Source: Nitrospira sp.
GTDB lineage: Bacteria; Nitrospirota; Nitrospiria; Nitrospirales; Nitrospiraceae
Length of the DNA stretch: 38,114 nt
Assembly: GCA_024998685.1 (NCBI GenBank)
Contig: JACOEH010000047.1
Location: 1-38,114 of the forward strand
Direction of reading: 5' to 3'
Part shown: positions 9,138-16,857 of the stretch, in pieces
Layout: the number at the start of each line of letters is the position of its first letter
Numbering within the stretch: the stretch's first letter is position 1
The notes under the pieces: generated by a model
Database searches by the model: none
What the model saw: the letters and a program-made list of their open reading frames with translations, nothing else
What the model was told of the DNA's origin: nothing
Translations under genes and position numbers: made by a program

Positions 9138-9170
9138 CGAATGGCCTATGACTCATGGGTTGTCTACTTG

Positions 9171-11120
9171 TTATTTCGGGCTCAACACATCACGGTACAG
9201 TTGCAGAATAAATCCTACCATATGGGAATTCTGATAACCATTATGGCCATTGATAATGCGTGTATCATGGGTACGGACCACCCAAATTGGGTTATACAGG
9301 TCCCTCGGTCCTGAGCCCCAGTTATCTTTCGGTATGTTTTTCGACAGCAGCTGATTGTCCCACGGACCAGGATCGCTTGATTTGCCGGGTAAGTCCTCCA
9401 ATGGGTCCCCACCTTCCTTCACTTCCTGCATGGCAAAGCTTAATCGCACCCTGCCACAAAACGCGCGAGCAGGCCAGTCGTGTTTATTTGCTGTGCTCTC
9501 TTCTCGTTTGTTTTTCCACAGCGATGTAATCTCATCGACTGTACTCTCCGGCAGTTTATCGCCCGAGACCCCCTTGAGAGTTAAGTCGTACCAGTCTGTG
9601 GTCAGGCATGCCTTCTGGCCGGCCTCAATTTCTTTCGGCAGCTCCTTTTTCGTATCGGGGAAAATATCAAGATAATGCGTCATATATCGAGGGATGTGTC
9701 CAACGGTCTTACGGTTTGCGTTACGTTCTTCATCCGCTCTACCGGCTAACTCGGCACCGTCTCTACTTTCAGGGCTATTATCCTGAAATAGCGTACTGAA
9801 CCATCGCCCCCACTTAAAAGCATACTTCGTTGCATAGTCCGAAGTTCCTGTCACGATGACGAGTACCGGGCTCTGGGTAGGAGAATAGGGGCTCCGCTTC
9901 ATTCGGTTTAGTGATGCCTGATACAGTGGTTCAAAGCGTGCTCCCTCAAACGCCGGGTTAATCAGGACAATAAGATCTGCATATGGAGAGGAAACTTCTT
10001 CCCCGACGCGTGTTTCTTCAATCGCACTCTGATCGCTTGCAGTGGGACTGTTCTTGGGTGAGCCTATCCCTGCAGACACACTGTCGATCAAAGATTCCGA
10101 GATTGCATTGTAAATTGCCAGCGACCCAAAACTGTGCCCAAGGATTAATGTCCTCATGGCAACGCATCTACTCTTACTTCCGGCTCGTTCAACACACTTA
10201 TCGTACCATTCACGGGCTTGCCCCATCCTTTTTGCATCGTCGCCCAAGTCATTCACTTTGGCTCTGACATGTCCTAACCGCGCGAATAACTCCCGCGTTG
10301 AACCGAGCGCCACGTCCAATGCCGCTCCCTTCCGATCCCAGAAACTCAGCAGTGCTGGTAAGCCCTGCGCTAAGTCAGATAGAGTCCAATTGGTAGTAAA
10401 GGGTATACGTGGCGAATTAGGGTATTCTTTGACCAGCGCCCCGCGCCATCCCAGATACACCCCAACCACTTTCCGAGGTTTGTTCGATGGATTCCAGTGC
10501 CTTGTGGGCTGGTTTGGCCTATCAGCTTCAAACAATACTGCATTGTAGAGTACTTCTCGTAGTTGTCGTAGGTTCCAATCCTCGAAGTCTGCATTATGTC
10601 GCCACCCATGGGCCGCGACTACTAGGCTGACATCATCAAAGCAAGCTGGGCCTTCAGAAGGCTTGCAGTCCATTCGTTTTGGCGACATGGTATTCTTCAA
10701 GAACTCAAACAGGTTTTCCATCTGGTGCGGGTAATACAGTCGACCCTGGTCGTCAAATTCGACAACGAAAAGATCTGCCGTGCATGTGCCGATTTGTTTG
10801 CACAGCTTTGATTTATAGACAATTGATTCATGAGAGCAATCTGTGTTTCCGGAGCAACTATCACCGATATCAGCTTTAACGGGCTTTTTAAATGCGAAAG
10901 AGAGTTCTTTGTCCTCATTCTCTTTGTCTTCTTCTCTCGCCCGTTGATCTTTTTCAAAGAGCGTTACTGGTACTGCTTTGTGATTCTGACTTGAGAACGT
11001 GCTATCACCTCCTCGGATACTGGCGTTTGACCAGAAGCATCCAGTAGTAAGGCTAACGGCCACTGTTAGGAATACGGTCTTAGAGATCTGTGAACAAAAT
11101 GCACCATTGGTCTGTCTCAT
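9171..11120 (-). CDS. Large alpha/beta-hydrolase lipoprotein
   Basis: A 649-residue protein starting at the ATG at 11120, which has AAAGG six bases upstream and opens directly into a lipoprotein signal (VAVSLTTGC). Mature residues carry a charged linker, a Cys-rich patch (GDSCSGNTDCS), then an alpha/beta hydrolase core: LVVAAHGWRHNAD gives the oxyanion strand, and TLILGHSFGS carries the putative nucleophile Ser330. The final acid and base are not certain by eye, although FWDRKG, VTGTSDYATK and a late THDTRI are candidates. Its first mature residues share a motif with the three lipoprotein genes transcribed before it. Function is unknown; lipase or esterase is inferred. Confidence 0.75.
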   Translation of the reverse strand: MRQTNGAFCSQISKTVFLTVAVSLTTGCFWSNASIRGGDSTFSSQNHKAVPVTLFEKDQRAREEDKENEDKELSFAFKKPVKADIGDSCSGNTDCSHESIVYKSKLCKQIGTCTADLFVVEFDDQGRLYYPHQMENLFEFLKNTMSPKRMDCKPSEGPACFDDVSLVVAAHGWRHNADFEDWNLRQLREVLYNAVLFEADRPNQPTRHWNPSNKPRKVVGVYLGWRGALVKEYPNSPRIPFTTNWTLSDLAQGLPALLSFWDRKGAALDVALGSTRELFARLGHVRAKVNDLGDDAKRMGQAREWYDKCVERAGSKSRCVAMRTLILGHSFGSLAIYNAISESLIDSVSAGIGSPKNSPTASDQSAIEETRVGEEVSSPYADLIVLINPAFEGARFEPLYQASLNRMKRSPYSPTQSPVLVIVTGTSDYATKYAFKWGRWFSTLFQDNSPESRDGAELAGRADEERNANRKTVGHIPRYMTHYLDIFPDTKKELPKEIEAGQKACLTTDWYDLTLKGVSGDKLPESTVDEITSLWKNKREESTANKHDWPARAFCGRVRLSFAMQEVKEGGDPLEDLPGKSSDPGPWDNQLLSKNIPKDNWGSGPRDLYNPIWVVRTHDTRIINGHNGYQNSHMVGFILQLYRDVLSPK

Positions 11121-11302
11121 ATATACCTTTATGCCTCCATACTCTGCCGTCACGCCTCTGTGTTGGCCATGACAATGTGGGTGGAATTGTTCTCTATAGC
11201 TGATTCTGGGAACGGTGAGAGGAACAACGGAATCAGCTATCAACAACAGCTCATGGCGCCGGCCTCCTTCATCTGATGAGAGTTCAAGCTAAGCCCTTGT
11301 AG

Positions 11303-11929
11303 TTACTTGCATGTATTATCTGCGTCGCCTTCGACGAATTTATGGCGCTGTTTACTGAACCCTTTCGTGAGAATGTCTGTAGGGTGAAGGCCGGGGAAGT
11401 TAGTATCCATCCATGTCGTAACAGATTCCCAACACGCCTTGTCATCGTCCGTGGCGTTATCCTTGTGAGCGTTCCTGTAGGCATCGGCAAGTTTATCCGC
11501 GAGCTCGTCCGTTCCCGGGTCATATCCTATAAGCGCTAGAGCATAGTAGTCGCTATTCGCAATGCTTTGAGCGGCGAGGCCTGTTGCGATGTACTGTTCG
11601 ATCTTGGCTGGGCCAAACCAATTGTGGGCAAGATTGAAAGTGGCCAATACCGATGCTGCATCCCTTTTCGGTTTTGGCTGGGTGGTTGTGTTCGGTTGAT
11701 CCACCTTGTTATCGTCTTTTTTCTTAACAGGGACAAGTGCCGCCTCCGCCCTTCGGTATCCAAATGTGACGGCCGGCGCTTGCCCATCGTTGGGATTTCC
11801 CGGAGTGGCCTCCAAACCAACGAGAGTTCCTGTCGCGACAAACACCCGAGGGCCGCCACAAGCGGTGGTGAGTAGCGAAAAGGTGAGGCCAATGATCGTG
11901 ATCAGACATCTGCCTGTTGGGTTATGCAT
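11303..11929 (-). CDS. Lipoprotein of unknown function, paralogue of its upstream neighbour
   Basis: A 208-residue protein with lipobox LLTTAC and a GGAG ribosome-binding site before the ATG. Early mature residues contain VTFGYRRAEAALVPV, closely matching VVLGYKRAEVAIIPAE in the next gene upstream, and both continue with an Ala-rich helical part (IATGLAAQSIANSD versus FATGMAARAAADND). The two are clear paralogues. A Lys/Gln/Pro-rich linker sits between the strand motif and the helices. It begins 27 bases after the preceding gene, which suggests one operon. No named family is recognised. Confidence 0.7.
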   Translation of the reverse strand: MHNPTGRCLITIIGLTFSLLTTACGGPRVFVATGTLVGLEATPGNPNDGQAPAVTFGYRRAEAALVPVKKKDDNKVDQPNTTTQPKPKRDAASVLATFNLAHNWFGPAKIEQYIATGLAAQSIANSDYYALALIGYDPGTDELADKLADAYRNAHKDNATDDDKACWESVTTWMDTNFPGLHPTDILTKGFSKQRHKFVEGDADNTCK

Positions 11930-11956
11930 AGGGGTTCTCCGTCAGAAGGTGTGAGC

Positions 11957-12436
11957 CTAAAAACAATTCTTCTCCGAGGCACCGGTACGGGTATGTCGTA
12001 AAGTGGCTCGGGCAAAATGGGCTTGAATCGCGTCATTGTCGGCCGCTGCTCGGGCCGCCATACCGGTCGCAAATATCGATCTAATCTGTAGGCTGTCTTT
12101 GACGTCGTTTGAGGGCCACTTTTTTGGAGCTTTGAAGACTGTATCAATCCAGTCATACAGGGAGGGATTGGCCATGACACAAAAGTCGCCGAGAACGGCA
12201 TAGGTGTCCTCGGTTTCTGTTGCGGCCTTATGTTCAGCAGGAATAATGGCCACTTCGGCCCGCTTGTATCCCAGAACCACGTGGGGAGGTTGATTTCCGT
12301 TTTGAGAGGCGTCAATCCCGAACTTGGTGCTTGTGGTAAACACGAGATAGTTGTTGCAGCCGAAGAGACTTGTTACGGCTGTAATCGTGAATAGTGACCG
12401 GCAAAGTGTCTTGAGCATCCTCCGTCGCAGTGTCAT
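11957..12436 (-). CDS. Lipoprotein of unknown function, paralogue of its downstream neighbour
   Basis: A 159-residue lipoprotein (lipobox TSLFGC). The ATG at 12436 overlaps the TGA of the preceding gene as ATGA and has AGGAGG seven bases upstream, so translation is coupled. A TTG six bases earlier is less likely. The N-terminal strand motif HVVLGYKRAE and the C-terminal IFATGMAARAAADND are shared with the next gene downstream. It lacks that paralogue's Lys/Pro-rich linker. Function is unknown. Confidence 0.7.
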   Translation of the reverse strand: MTLRRRMLKTLCRSLFTITAVTSLFGCNNYLVFTTSTKFGIDASQNGNQPPHVVLGYKRAEVAIIPAEHKAATETEDTYAVLGDFCVMANPSLYDWIDTVFKAPKKWPSNDVKDSLQIRSIFATGMAARAAADNDAIQAHFARATLRHTRTGASEKNCF

Positions 12437-13077
12437 CGACAAGCCTCCTGGTTGATCAAGGTCGCGAATTCGGACATGGTTCGCGCAAGTTCAAATCGAG
12501 TTTGGAGTGGATTAGCTCTCCCATAGCAAAGGATGTAGTACGCATTATCTTGAGGTCTGTGGCGACTGTCTGCGGAATAACCGATCGTCACGTAGCCGTC
12601 GTCGCTTCCTCCACCCACGGATGCTCCTAAGACCGAGCGATCGTAGAACTCCGGCGAGACAATATGAACGATGCGGCCATACAAGAAATTCCACTGCCAC
12701 CCATCAGAGGCAGTCGGTGTGGAGCAAGATGTACCGAGCAACCCTTTGCACCACTGAAGTGATGCCTGCTTGTCGTGCTCGACCGGGTTTGCCGCCACTC
12801 GCTTTAAGAAACCAATTGTAAGTCCCATATGCTCTCCTCCCTCTAAGACGAGCGGTACAACAGAGCGTTCCTCCCAGAGGTAAGCGTTTCCCTGTGGCGG
12901 CTGATTCATGTGAACTAAGGCGGGGCCCCACAGGTAGTCTGTGTCGGCAGATCGCCATATGCAGCCGGTTGACAACAGCAAGAACGAAAGGATGAGAAAG
13001 CCATGAAACAAGTGCGGTAGTGAGGATGATGTTGTCACATGGCTCTCAAGAAATAATGTGATGACTGGTCGGCGCAT
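12433..13077 (-). CDS. Lipoprotein of unknown function, first gene of a four-lipoprotein unit
   Basis: A 214-residue protein if it starts at 13077, giving a long n-region and the lipobox LLLSTGC. The open frame reaches 13296, but that extension precedes the signal peptide and has no protein character. The mature part is Trp- and Cys-containing (CIWRSAD, LQWCKGLLGTSC) with a Gly-rich strand GASVGGGSDDGYVTIGY. MGLTIGFLKRV resembles the strand motif of the three following lipoproteins, and VVPLVLE resembles AVPVTLF of the large hydrolase. It is coupled to the next gene by ATGA. Function is unknown. Confidence 0.65.
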   Translation of the reverse strand: MRRPVITLFLESHVTTSSSLPHLFHGFLILSFLLLSTGCIWRSADTDYLWGPALVHMNQPPQGNAYLWEERSVVPLVLEGGEHMGLTIGFLKRVAANPVEHDKQASLQWCKGLLGTSCSTPTASDGWQWNFLYGRIVHIVSPEFYDRSVLGASVGGGSDDGYVTIGYSADSRHRPQDNAYYILCYGRANPLQTRFELARTMSEFATLINQEACR

Positions 13078-13488
13078 GCCAGCCACCTTATTGGGAGGCT
13101 TATTCAGCAAGGAACGGACCACGATGAATCCATGAGAATCACGTGAATTCTCGGACATTATGCTGTCACTCTGGAAATGGTGGCGTGTCGAGCTGAATCT
13201 CTTTCGATTCAGGGAGTATCTGAATGGATTCATGGCCTCTCCTCCGAACCACCGGACGACCGAGCTGCCATTCAGCCATGCACTAGCTTGAAGCACGTAG
13301 AGGGAAACCGAATGTCAGATGCGGCAGGATGGTAGCGCCGGAGAAAAAGCAAAGAAATAATTCGTTGGTGTAGGAATATACGGATCTACAGAATAGATGC
13401 ATTCAGCTCTACGGGCAGATAGGGATGAATGGATTCTTAAGATGTCGGGCTATGGCGGGAATTCGACGTTCTGATCTGCCGGAGCGAA
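13078..13488. other. Intergenic region upstream of the lipoprotein unit
   Basis: A 411-base stretch that includes the in-frame upstream extension of the leading lipoprotein gene (to 13296) and about 190 bases without a credible frame. It presumably carries the promoter of the leftward lipoprotein unit and the end of the leftward PIN toxin transcript. I see no RNA gene or convincing repeat. Confidence 0.45.
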
Positions 13489-13890
13489 CTACCTATCGAG
13501 TTCGGTGAGAAAGTCGGCCAATGAGATGATCCTGCAGCCCGCATGTTGCCTGAGCCCAAGCAGATGTCGATCGCCAGTAACGATCCACTGTGCTTCTGCG
13601 GCCTGTGCACATTCAAGAATGCGATTGTCCGGTTCGTCCTTCACGACGTGGAGGATCGGGCGAGGGCGGAGTACTGTTGCGGTTTGACCGATCTCCTCTA
13701 TGGCTTGCTGCGCTCTCTCTTCCACCCAATCGAACTTCGTCTGGAGCACTCGGGCAGTTTCTGTCAGGATCGCCACCGAGGTAAACAATTGAAACTGACT
13801 CTGAATGGCTTTGAGGTAGGCGTTTTCGGCGTTGCCCCCAGGAATGGCAAAGGCTGAAATATAGATATTGGTATCAAAGACGACACGCAC
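13489..13890 (-). CDS. PIN-domain toxin of a type II toxin-antitoxin pair
   Basis: A 133-residue PIN-fold ribonuclease. Acidic metal-binding positions are present: Asp6 in VVFDTN, Glu44 in LTETAR, Asp in EPDNRILECA and Asp in VTGDRHLL. This is the pattern of the 'putative toxin, PIN family' subgroup often paired with ribbon-helix-helix antitoxins. It follows the antitoxin gene by two bases, in the usual antitoxin-first order. VapC-type enzymes cut tRNA or rRNA; the target here is unknown. Confidence 0.85.
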   Translation of the reverse strand: MRVVFDTNIYISAFAIPGGNAENAYLKAIQSQFQLFTSVAILTETARVLQTKFDWVEERAQQAIEEIGQTATVLRPRPILHVVKDEPDNRILECAQAAEAQWIVTGDRHLLGLRQHAGCRIISLADFLTELDR

Positions 13891-13892
13891 GA

Positions 13893-14138
13893 TCAGCGGC
13901 CTTGGAACACCAGTTTCTCCACGTCGGCTTCAGTGAGCACTCCTTTCTTCCTGGCTTTCTTCACGCCGTATCTCTGCAATTCGTAGAACTGCTCTTCCCG
14001 TCGTCGCCGTTCATAGATCGTGAGCATTTCCCTAAACAATTGACTCTTGTTTTTGGCCTCCGCCTTAGCCAGCCGTTCAAAACTCTCGGCGAGATTGGAT
14101 GGAAGTGAAACAGTCACTGGCACGCGTGGGCGCTTCAT
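13893..14138 (-). CDS. Ribbon-helix-helix antitoxin
   Basis: An 81-residue protein. MKRPRVPVTVSLP gives the DNA-binding strand, and ESFERLAKAEAKNKSQLFRE is the two-helix part of a MetJ/Arc/CopG fold; a charged tail (about residues 45-81) would wrap the PIN toxin. I chose the ATG at 14138 over the upstream 14189 because CAGGAGG lies just before it and a promoter/operator occupies the intervening DNA. It should repress its own promoter through the palindrome at 14148-14168. Confidence 0.85.
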   Translation of the reverse strand: MKRPRVPVTVSLPSNLAESFERLAKAEAKNKSQLFREMLTIYERRRREEQFYELQRYGVKKARKKGVLTEADVEKLVFQGR

Positions 14139-14147
14139 GAAGACCTC

Positions 14148-14189
14148 CTGTATGACAAAATCATACAGTGGAGATAGGGGTGAGGTCAA
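14148..14189 (-). promoter_or_regulatory. Promoter and palindromic operator of the RHH/PIN operon
   Basis: Read leftwards: -35 TTGACC (14189-14184), an 18-base spacer and -10 TATGAT (14165-14160). A perfect inverted repeat with 8-base arms, CTGTATGA and TCATACAG, at 14148-14155 and 14161-14168 covers the -10 box and touches the AGGAGG ribosome-binding site. Binding of the antitoxin or the toxin-antitoxin complex here would block transcription. Confidence 0.65.
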
Positions 14190-14227
14190 ATGAAGGACCT
14201 CAACTCAGTGCTTTGCTTTAGCAGGTG

Positions 14228-15214
14228 CTATCGACATAGGAAAGAGCTGTTTATCGGCGGCAACGCTGCGTCGAGTTGAGTACGGTGCATCCGCAATGCC
14301 CGCTGAGCTTCGGCGATGGTGCATGGGGTAAAGGTGACGCTGTCGCCGGGGGCCAGCTGAGCGGCGAGGGGAAGATCCGCCGAAATAACCACGACGATCT
14401 TGGGATAGCCACCGGTGGTTTGTCGGTCTGCCATCAGGAGAATCGGCTGCCCGTCCTGTGGTACTTGTAGCGCTCCCATCACGGTGCCGTCGGAGATGAA
14501 TTGCATGGATCCCTTGTGGACGACCTTTGGTCCGCTCAGCCGATACCCCATGCGATCCGACTGAGGGGAAACGGTATAGGTGACTTCTGTCAATGCGGCG
14601 AGTGATTGTTTCACAAAGAAGTCTTGTTGCGGGCCGGGAATGATGCGAAGGGGTATGGACCGTTCGTAGCGAGGGAGTAGTCGGTCAGGAAGTCGCTTGC
14701 CGATCAAACGGTCTGCTAATTCCCCTGAGTTCCCACCACACAACAAGATGTCTCCCGGTTTCAATGGCCGCCCTTGGAATCCACCGGTTTCGCTTGCGCA
14801 ATGTGTCGAGCGGCTGCCCAGAACCAGTGGAACATCGATGCCACCCGCGATGGCGAGGTATGCACGAGAGCCTGTGCGCTGCTTGCCGAAGCTCAACCGG
14901 CTGCCGTATGGCACCAGAATGCTTTGCCAAAGCGGAACCGTACTGCCATTGATGGTTGGAGAGAGGTCTGCACCGGTGATGGCAATAACGGTGTCTCGTT
15001 CAAATTGGAGTACAGGTCCTTTCAGGGTGAGTTCGAGCACGGCCGCCTGGTCGGAGTTCCCTACCAATCGATTCGCAACAATGGCGGAGAAACGGTCCAT
15101 CGCGCCGGTGATGGGGACTCCATATTGCTGATAACCGTATCGTCCCAGGTCTTGCACCGTGGTCAACCATCCGCCCTTGACCACTATGATGCGACATCGT
15201 TGACGATCCATCAT
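14228..15214 (-). CDS. pxpC: 5-oxoprolinase subunit PxpC
   Basis: A 328-residue protein of the biotin-dependent carboxyltransferase-like (AHS2/KipA) family. Landmarks are the N-terminal TTVQDLGRYGYQQYGVP segment, AITGADLSP, RAYLAIAGGIDVP, and near the C-terminus ADRQTTGGYPKI. With PxpA and PxpB it hydrolyses 5-oxo-L-proline to glutamate at the cost of ATP in the cytoplasm, removing a spontaneous damage product of glutamine and glutamate. Its ATG overlaps the pxpA stop as ATGA, so it is translationally coupled. The length is normal for the family. Confidence 0.92.
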   Translation of the reverse strand: MMDRQRCRIIVVKGGWLTTVQDLGRYGYQQYGVPITGAMDRFSAIVANRLVGNSDQAAVLELTLKGPVLQFERDTVIAITGADLSPTINGSTVPLWQSILVPYGSRLSFGKQRTGSRAYLAIAGGIDVPLVLGSRSTHCASETGGFQGRPLKPGDILLCGGNSGELADRLIGKRLPDRLLPRYERSIPLRIIPGPQQDFFVKQSLAALTEVTYTVSPQSDRMGYRLSGPKVVHKGSMQFISDGTVMGALQVPQDGQPILLMADRQTTGGYPKIVVVISADLPLAAQLAPGDSVTFTPCTIAEAQRALRMHRTQLDAALPPINSSFLCR

Positions 15215-15972
15215 GAGTGGCGAGGCTTCACAATAGGGATACCGGACGATTCAATCTCATCTCGAATGAGCTGGACGAATTCGACGGCGCGCGGCGTGTC
15301 GGTATGGATGCACAGACTGTCTGCCTGTAGATCGACTCGTCGTTCCTCGATACTCATGACGTACCCGTTCAGGATCTCGTGCAGTTGCCGGCGAACGTGT
15401 TCTTCGGTCTGCAGAACAGCATCCGGTCGGGAACGTGGAACTAATGTCCCATCAGACCGGTAGGCTCGGTCGGCAAAGGCCTCTTGAACAACAGTCAAAC
15501 CGGCATTCTTTCCGCTCTCAACCAAGGCTGATCCCGCGAGGGCGAAGAGGAGGAGCTGTCGGTTGAACGATGCGACGGCTCGTGCGACGGCATTTGCCAC
15601 TGTCTGATCTTTTGCCGCTAAATTATAGAGCGAGCCATGCAGTTTCACGTGGGTCAACGTCAGATGATCCGATGCGAGTACATCGGCCAGCCTGTTCACT
15701 TGCATGGTCACTAACGATTCGACCTCTGATGGGGAGGCATGGCGGTCGTGACGCCCGAAATCCTGTGTGTCTGGAAAACCCGGATGGGCGCCGATTGCAG
15801 TTCCATGTTGCGCGGCCAGTCTCGCGGTCCGGCGCATGAGATCGGGATTGCCGGCGTGCCCGCCGCACGCGATATTGACGGACGTGAGCAGCGGCATGAG
15901 TTGGGCTTCCCGAGCCGACCACTCCGCGCTTTCGTACTCACCCATATCGCTGTTCAAATCAATGGTCCTCAT
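15211..15972 (-). CDS. pxpA: 5-oxoprolinase subunit PxpA
   Basis: A LamB/YcsF family protein of about 253 residues, starting at the ATG at 15972 (GAGG seven bases upstream). The N-terminal IDLNSDMGE, then NIACGGHAGNP and GAHPGFPD, are the diagnostic metal/active-site segments. In the PxpABC complex it carries out ring opening of 5-oxoproline. It sits in the middle of the operon, overlapping pxpB by 14 bases and pxpC by four, which implies coupled synthesis of the three subunits. Confidence 0.93.
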   Translation of the reverse strand: MRTIDLNSDMGEYESAEWSAREAQLMPLLTSVNIACGGHAGNPDLMRRTARLAAQHGTAIGAHPGFPDTQDFGRHDRHASPSEVESLVTMQVNRLADVLASDHLTLTHVKLHGSLYNLAAKDQTVANAVARAVASFNRQLLLFALAGSALVESGKNAGLTVVQEAFADRAYRSDGTLVPRSRPDAVLQTEEHVRRQLHEILNGYVMSIEERRVDLQADSLCIHTDTPRAVEFVQLIRDEIESSGIPIVKPRHS

Positions 15973-16702
15973 CCGATGCCTCACGGCTCAGACGATCGAA
16001 CTCCTCTCTGTCGATCGGTCTGAATTGAACCAGGTCGCCCGGCTTCAGTAGGAACGGAGTCGGGTTGGTTCTGCGATAGAGAGGTGTGGGGGTTCGGCCG
16101 ATCAGTCGCCAGCCGCCGGGAGTGACGGTTGGATAGATGCCTGTCTGGCGGTCGGCGATGCCGACCGATCCCGCAGGGACCTTCGTACGAGGAGTGGAGA
16201 GTCGAGGTATGGCCAGATGTGTAGAGACGAGTCCCAGGTAGGGGAAACCGGGGATGAATCCGAGCATGTAGACGCGATAGCGAGTCGATGCATGCAGGGT
16301 AACGGTTTGCTCGGGCGAGAGGCCGGCGAAGGCTGCGACATCATCCAAGTCCGGCCCCCATTCGCCGCCATACAAGACCGGAATCTCATGGAGAGCGCCC
16401 CGCTGTTCGGCCTTGCCTGGTTTGGGTCGCGGCAAAGCTTTCAACCTATCGACCAAGGCGGCTGAATCCCACTGGAGTGGATCAAAGTGGACTGTGATCG
16501 ATCGGTAGGTCGGGACAATATCAAAGATTCCGCTCCAACCTTGATCGACAATTGCTTGTGCAAAGCCGACGACGTGGGCGTTGAGCCGAGGATCGATCTC
16601 GTTGCCGAATTCGATCGTGATGGCCGAGTCGCCGAGCGGCAAGATGCGCAACATCCTTGTAGAGGTGCGACGCGGACGTCTTGATTGATCGGAACTAGGC
16701 AT
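15959..16702 (-). CDS. pxpB: 5-oxoprolinase subunit PxpB
   Basis: A KipI/AHS1-family protein of 247 residues, or 231 if translation starts at the ATG at 16654, where the conserved sequence (LRILPLGDSAITIEFG) begins. Other family marks are YMLGFIPGFPYLG and the C-terminal GGWRLIGRTP. It is the first gene of pxpB-pxpA-pxpC; in Bacillus the homologues are kipI and kipA. It partners with PxpC for the ATP-dependent step. It is transcribed divergently from the lipase-CHAT gene. Confidence 0.92.
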   Translation of the reverse strand: MPSSDQSRRPRRTSTRMLRILPLGDSAITIEFGNEIDPRLNAHVVGFAQAIVDQGWSGIFDIVPTYRSITVHFDPLQWDSAALVDRLKALPRPKPGKAEQRGALHEIPVLYGGEWGPDLDDVAAFAGLSPEQTVTLHASTRYRVYMLGFIPGFPYLGLVSTHLAIPRLSTPRTKVPAGSVGIADRQTGIYPTVTPGGWRLIGRTPTPLYRRTNPTPFLLKPGDLVQFRPIDREEFDRLSREASDEDH

Positions 16703-16857
16703 TCGTCACGGAATAGTCTTCTACCCTAACCGGTTTCAGGGAGGAGGTAAAGGAGGTACAAGCGAGGGCTTCCGTGGATTGACTCCCTCCTTCATGAGCC
16801 GTAGTCTGTGCCCTGCGTCGGCCCTAGCAGGCGAGCGTGTCGGCGAAAGGAGCAACC

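Noticed and set aside
16736-16836. Stretch with two strong ribosome-binding-like sequences (GGAGGAGG and AAAGGAGG) before the lipase-CHAT gene
   Set aside because: No start codon with a usable frame follows either one; the next GTG is followed by a stop within three codons. It may simply be purine-rich leader DNA.
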